A DNA stretch of 8,469 bases, from the NCBI GenBank assembly GCA_006227775.1, contig SBFV01000364.1, positions 1 through 8,469 on the forward strand, given 5' to 3'. The notes beneath the pieces are model-generated. The model was given only the letters and a program-made list of their open reading frames with translations. It was not told the DNA's origin and ran no database searches. This document shows, in pieces, positions 6,433 to 8,469 of this stretch. Position numbers and translations under genes: made by a program. Every line of letters starts with the position of its first letter. Within the stretch, counting starts at the first letter, position 1. Source of the stretch: Gammaproteobacteria bacterium (GTDB taxonomy: Bacteria; Pseudomonadota; Gammaproteobacteria; Chromatiales; Chromatiaceae).

Positions 6433-6515
6433 CGTTATGGACAGCCGCGGTACCCTGCATCATGGGGTTGCGGCCACCTTCCCCTTCCAACCCCGACATC
6501 CCTGGAGCTGCCCCG

Positions 6516-7298
6516 ATGGATGAACCCCTGAACCCGACCGAAACCGCCCCCGCGGCCCCGGGTCCTTCCCTCCGGCCCCGGCGCGGGGTGTACCTGCTGC
6601 CCAACCTCTTTACCACGGCGGCCCTCTTCGCTGGCTTCTACGCCATCATCGGAGCCATACAAGGCAAGTTCGAGGCAGCGGCGATCGCTGTTTTCGCCGC
6701 CATGATCCTCGATGGCCTCGACGGGCGGGTGGCGCGCCTGACCCATACCCAAAGCGAATTCGGCGCCGAGTACGACAGCCTTTCCGACATGGTGGCCTTC
6801 GGCGTAGCCCCGGCCCTCCTGGCCTATGAATGGGCGCTTCATGGTCTGGGCAAGATCGGTTGGATGGCGGCCTTCATCTACACCACCGCTGCCGCCCTGC
6901 GCCTGGCCCGTTTCAACACCCTCATCGGTATCGCCGACAAACGTTTTTTTCAGGGCTTGCCCAGCCCCTCCGCCGCCGCCATCGTCGCGGCCGGGGTCTG
7001 GATCGGTGCCGATCAAGGTATCTCCGGCAACGATGTCAACTGGCTCGCCACCTTCCTCACCGCCCTGGCCGGCCTCCTCATGGTCAGTAACTTCCGTTAT
7101 CGCAGCTTCAAGGACCTGGACCTGCGCAATCGCGTCCCCTTCGTCGCCGCCGTCATCATCATGCTCGGCTTCGCCCTCATCTACCTGCACCCGCCGGTCA
7201 TTCTCTTCCTGGGCTTCCTCATCTATGCCCTGTCGGGTCCCACCCTGGCCTTGATCCGCCTGCAACAGAAGCGTGCCCGCCGACGCGAGCTATCGTGA
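6516..7298 (+). CDS. pssA: CDP-diacylglycerol--serine O-phosphatidyltransferase
   Basis: Phosphatidylserine synthase joins serine to CDP-diacylglycerol in the inner membrane, releasing CMP; decarboxylation then yields phosphatidylethanolamine. The complete CDP-alcohol phosphotransferase signature is present: D66GLDG70, A73R74, eight residues, G83, three residues, D87, three residues, D91. These residues hold the metal ions and CDP. The 260-residue chain has about seven to eight hydrophobic segments (from about 28 to 248), a short Pro-rich N-terminus, and a basic C-terminus. It is the membrane-integral type, not the phospholipase-D-like enzyme of E. coli. Serine as substrate is inferred from overall resemblance, including the conserved SLSDMVAFGVAPALLAY and RLARFN segments. 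ATG 6516 has GGAG at 6503-6506; the frame is open upstream to 6345, but that extension overlaps the preceding gene and looks non-coding. The stop overlaps the Nudix start by 4 bases. Confidence 0.93.
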   Translation: MDEPLNPTETAPAAPGPSLRPRRGVYLLPNLFTTAALFAGFYAIIGAIQGKFEAAAIAVFAAMILDGLDGRVARLTHTQSEFGAEYDSLSDMVAFGVAPALLAYEWALHGLGKIGWMAAFIYTTAAALRLARFNTLIGIADKRFFQGLPSPSAAAIVAAGVWIGADQGISGNDVNWLATFLTALAGLLMVSNFRYRSFKDLDLRNRVPFVAAVIIMLGFALIYLHPPVILFLGFLIYALSGPTLALIRLQQKRARRRELS

Positions 7299-7717
7299 AC
7301 CCGGGGAAGGCCAGAAAGTTCTCCGCCGGTATCGTGGTACGGCGCCCCTTCCCTGAAGGGTGGCGCTATCTGCTGTTACGCTGCTACCAGTATTGGGATT
7401 TTCCCAAGGGGGAGGTGGAACCCGGCGAGGAGCCTCTGGCCACTGCCAGACGGGAAGTCCTGGAAGAGACGGGCCTGGCCGACCTGACCTTTCCCCAGGG
7501 GGAGGTCTTCGTCGAGACGCCCCCCTATGGCCCCGGCAAGGTCGCTCGCTACTATCTGGCGGTGAGCCCCGCCGGTGAGGTTTTCCTCCCCATCAGCCTG
7601 GAATTGGGCCGGCCTGAGCATCACGAGTTTCGTTGGGTCAGCTTCGAGGCGGGACTGGCGCTGACCAACCCCAGGATCAGGGCCGTGCTCGCGTGGGCTC
7701 ACCGGCAATCCCCCTGA
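7295..7717 (+). CDS. Nudix hydrolase, bis(5'-nucleosyl)-tetraphosphatase-like
   Basis: Nudix enzymes hydrolyse nucleoside diphosphates linked to another group. The full 23-residue Nudix box sits at residues 39-61 (G39, E45, then REVLEETGL), with metal-binding glutamates E54, E57 and E58. The surrounding pattern resembles the asymmetric diadenosine tetraphosphate (Ap4A) hydrolases of the NUDT2 type: SAGIVVRR near the start, WDFPKGEVEPGE, a KVARYYLA strand, and EHHEFRWVSFE near the end. It is not RppH, which has a different order and extra length. It has 140 residues, the normal size. The GTG start overlaps the pssA stop (GTGA), so translation is likely coupled; no better start is visible. Ap4A as substrate is inference; other dinucleotide polyphosphates are possible. 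It is the last gene in this direction. Confidence 0.9.
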   Translation: MNPGKARKFSAGIVVRRPFPEGWRYLLLRCYQYWDFPKGEVEPGEEPLATARREVLEETGLADLTFPQGEVFVETPPYGPGKVARYYLAVSPAGEVFLPISLELGRPEHHEFRWVSFEAGLALTNPRIRAVLAWAHRQSP

Positions 7718-7760
7718 CTGGCGGTCCTCCCTGAGCAGTACGCCGCCTCGACGCGCCGCC

Positions 7761-7820
7761 CCGCCTCCTCTTTTCATCCCCTACCCTTTCCGCTCCCTCT
7801 CTTTACGCCTGTCTTTGCGC
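7761..7820 (+). terminator. C-rich, G-poor tract: candidate Rho-dependent termination region
   Basis: In these 60 bases I count 29 C, 22 T, 6 G and 3 A, so an RNA made from the upper strand is C-rich, G-poor and little able to fold. That is the composition known for Rho loading (rut) sites, and the stretch begins about 45 bases after the Nudix stop, before an oppositely oriented gene. I find no intrinsic terminator with a T-run in the gap. Rho use is inference from composition and position. Confidence 0.4.
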
Positions 7821-7840
7821 CCCCGGCCTGGCCAAGCGTT

Positions 7841-7859
7841 GAGCGACGCGATCGCGCTC
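7841..7859. repeat. Palindrome between convergent genes
   Basis: CGCGATCGCG (7847-7856) is a perfect 10-base palindrome. It overlaps an alternative stem formed by GAGCG (7841-7845) and CGCTC (7855-7859). It lies between the ends of the Nudix and pdxJ genes. No T-run or A-run flanks it as needed for an intrinsic terminator in either direction, so it may be chance. Confidence 0.3.
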
Positions 7860-7896
7860 CACCCCTGCCCTCCCTTCTCTTTTGGCCCCCCTCAAC

Positions 7897-8469
7897 CTAG
7901 TGGCTGGGGTTCAGGAGCCTTTTCATATCCCGCACCGCCTGCTCCAGCCCCGAGAACAGGGCCCGGGCGATGATGGCATGGCCGATATTGAGTTCCCGGA
8001 CGCCGGGGATGGCGGCGATGGCCTGAACATTGTGATATTCCAGCCCATGGCCGGCATTGACATGGAGGCCCAGACCGGTCCCCAGCGTCACCGCCTGCTG
8101 GATGCGGTCCAGTTCCAGGGCACGGCTGGCCGGGTCGCGGGCCTCGGCGTAGGCGCCGGTGTGGATCTCGATCACCGGCACCCCGATGGCCAGGGCCGCC
8201 TCCACCTGGAGGGGATCTGGATCGATGAAGAGGGAGACGCGAATGCCGGCCTCGGCAAGAAGGGCGCAATAGTCGCCGAGCTCCGCCTGACGGCTGGCGA
8301 CATCGAGGCCGCCCTCGGTGGTGAGCTCCTCCCGGCGCTCGGGGACCAGGCAGCAATCCGCCGGGCGGATGCGCTGGGCGAAGGCGGCCATCGCCGGTGT
8401 CGCGGCCATCTCCAGATTCATGCGGCTCTGGAGGATATGGCGCAGGGCCTCCACGTCGCGGTCCCGAAT
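7897..8469 (-). CDS. pdxJ: Pyridoxine 5'-phosphate synthase, partial (5' end outside window)
   Basis: PdxJ condenses 3-amino-2-oxopropyl phosphate (also written 1-amino-acetone 3-phosphate) with 1-deoxy-D-xylulose 5-phosphate to form pyridoxine 5'-phosphate, the ring-closing step of DXP-dependent vitamin B6 synthesis. The 190 visible codons cover most of the TIM barrel. Segments that match the family: RDRDVEALRHILQSRMNLEM, CCLVPERREELTTEGGLDV, VSLFIDPDPLQVEAA, VIEIHTGAYAEA, LHVNAGHGLEYHNVQAIAAIPGVRELNIGHAIIARALF. The gene reads right to left, ends with TAG (7897-7899 on the upper strand as CTA), and its frame stays open to base 8469. A GTG at 8452-8454 is internal, because the family motif (I/R)DRDVEAL continues through it. 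About 50 N-terminal residues, including the usual GVNIDH region, lie outside. Its neighbour converges on it across a 179-base spacer. Confidence 0.96.
   Translation of the reverse strand: MRDRDVEALRHILQSRMNLEMAATPAMAAFAQRIRPADCCLVPERREELTTEGGLDVASRQAELGDYCALLAEAGIRVSLFIDPDPLQVEAALAIGVPVIEIHTGAYAEARDPASRALELDRIQQAVTLGTGLGLHVNAGHGLEYHNVQAIAAIPGVRELNIGHAIIARALFSGLEQAVRDMKRLLNPSH

Noticed and set aside
6345..6515. N-terminal extension of PssA to an ATG at 6345
   Set aside because: It overlaps the NTF2-like gene and has no family similarity; ATG 6516 has GGAG at suitable spacing and gives a normal-length enzyme.
6437..6523. 28-codon ORF in the gap before pssA
   Set aside because: No Shine-Dalgarno sequence precedes it, and it runs over the pssA start codon.

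Overview
The window looks like chromosomal DNA of a high-GC gammaproteobacterium. GloC and PdxJ resemble the Escherichia coli proteins along most of their visible length. The DUF349 protein, phosphatidylserine synthase and Nudix genes would suit a purple-sulfur-bacterium-like (Chromatiales) relative, but that placement is inference from gene content. I see no insertion sequence, prophage gene, CRISPR array, rRNA or tRNA. No gap without a gene exceeds 300 bases.

Layout, left to right. Bases 1-159 are a leader with a consensus TATAAT. A secreted OmpH/Skp-type periplasmic chaperone follows (160-723), then a lone ParS/MbcA-type (DUF2384) antitoxin-like gene with no toxin beside it (776-1219). After an AT-rich island comes a GloC-type glyoxalase II (1274-1936). 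An inverted repeat spans the gloC stop codon. Next is an unrecognised protein with a GTG start and a duplicated helical module between proline-rich linkers (2007-2900). A 170-base gap holding a possible 12-codon leader ORF leads to a 975-residue HEAT-repeat/DUF349 coiled-coil protein (3071-5998). Its stop overlaps the start of an NTF2/SnoaL-like gene (5995-6432). Phosphatidylserine synthase pssA (6516-7298) overlaps by 4 bases a Nudix hydrolase of the diadenosine tetraphosphatase type (7295-7717). A pyrimidine-rich spacer with very few G then separates this from pdxJ, which runs on the opposite strand and is cut by the window's right edge.

The genes from 160 to 7717 all point the same way and include two 4-base stop/start overlaps (DUF349/NTF2-like and pssA/Nudix), so at least those pairs are probably co-translated. 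The recognisable jobs are housekeeping: outer-membrane protein escort, methylglyoxal detoxification, phospholipid head-group synthesis, nucleotide clean-up and vitamin B6 synthesis. The parts without an established role are the duplicated-module protein at 2007-2900, the large DUF349 protein with its NTF2-like partner, and the orphan antitoxin-like gene. I did not find convincing evidence of a new defence or mobile system.
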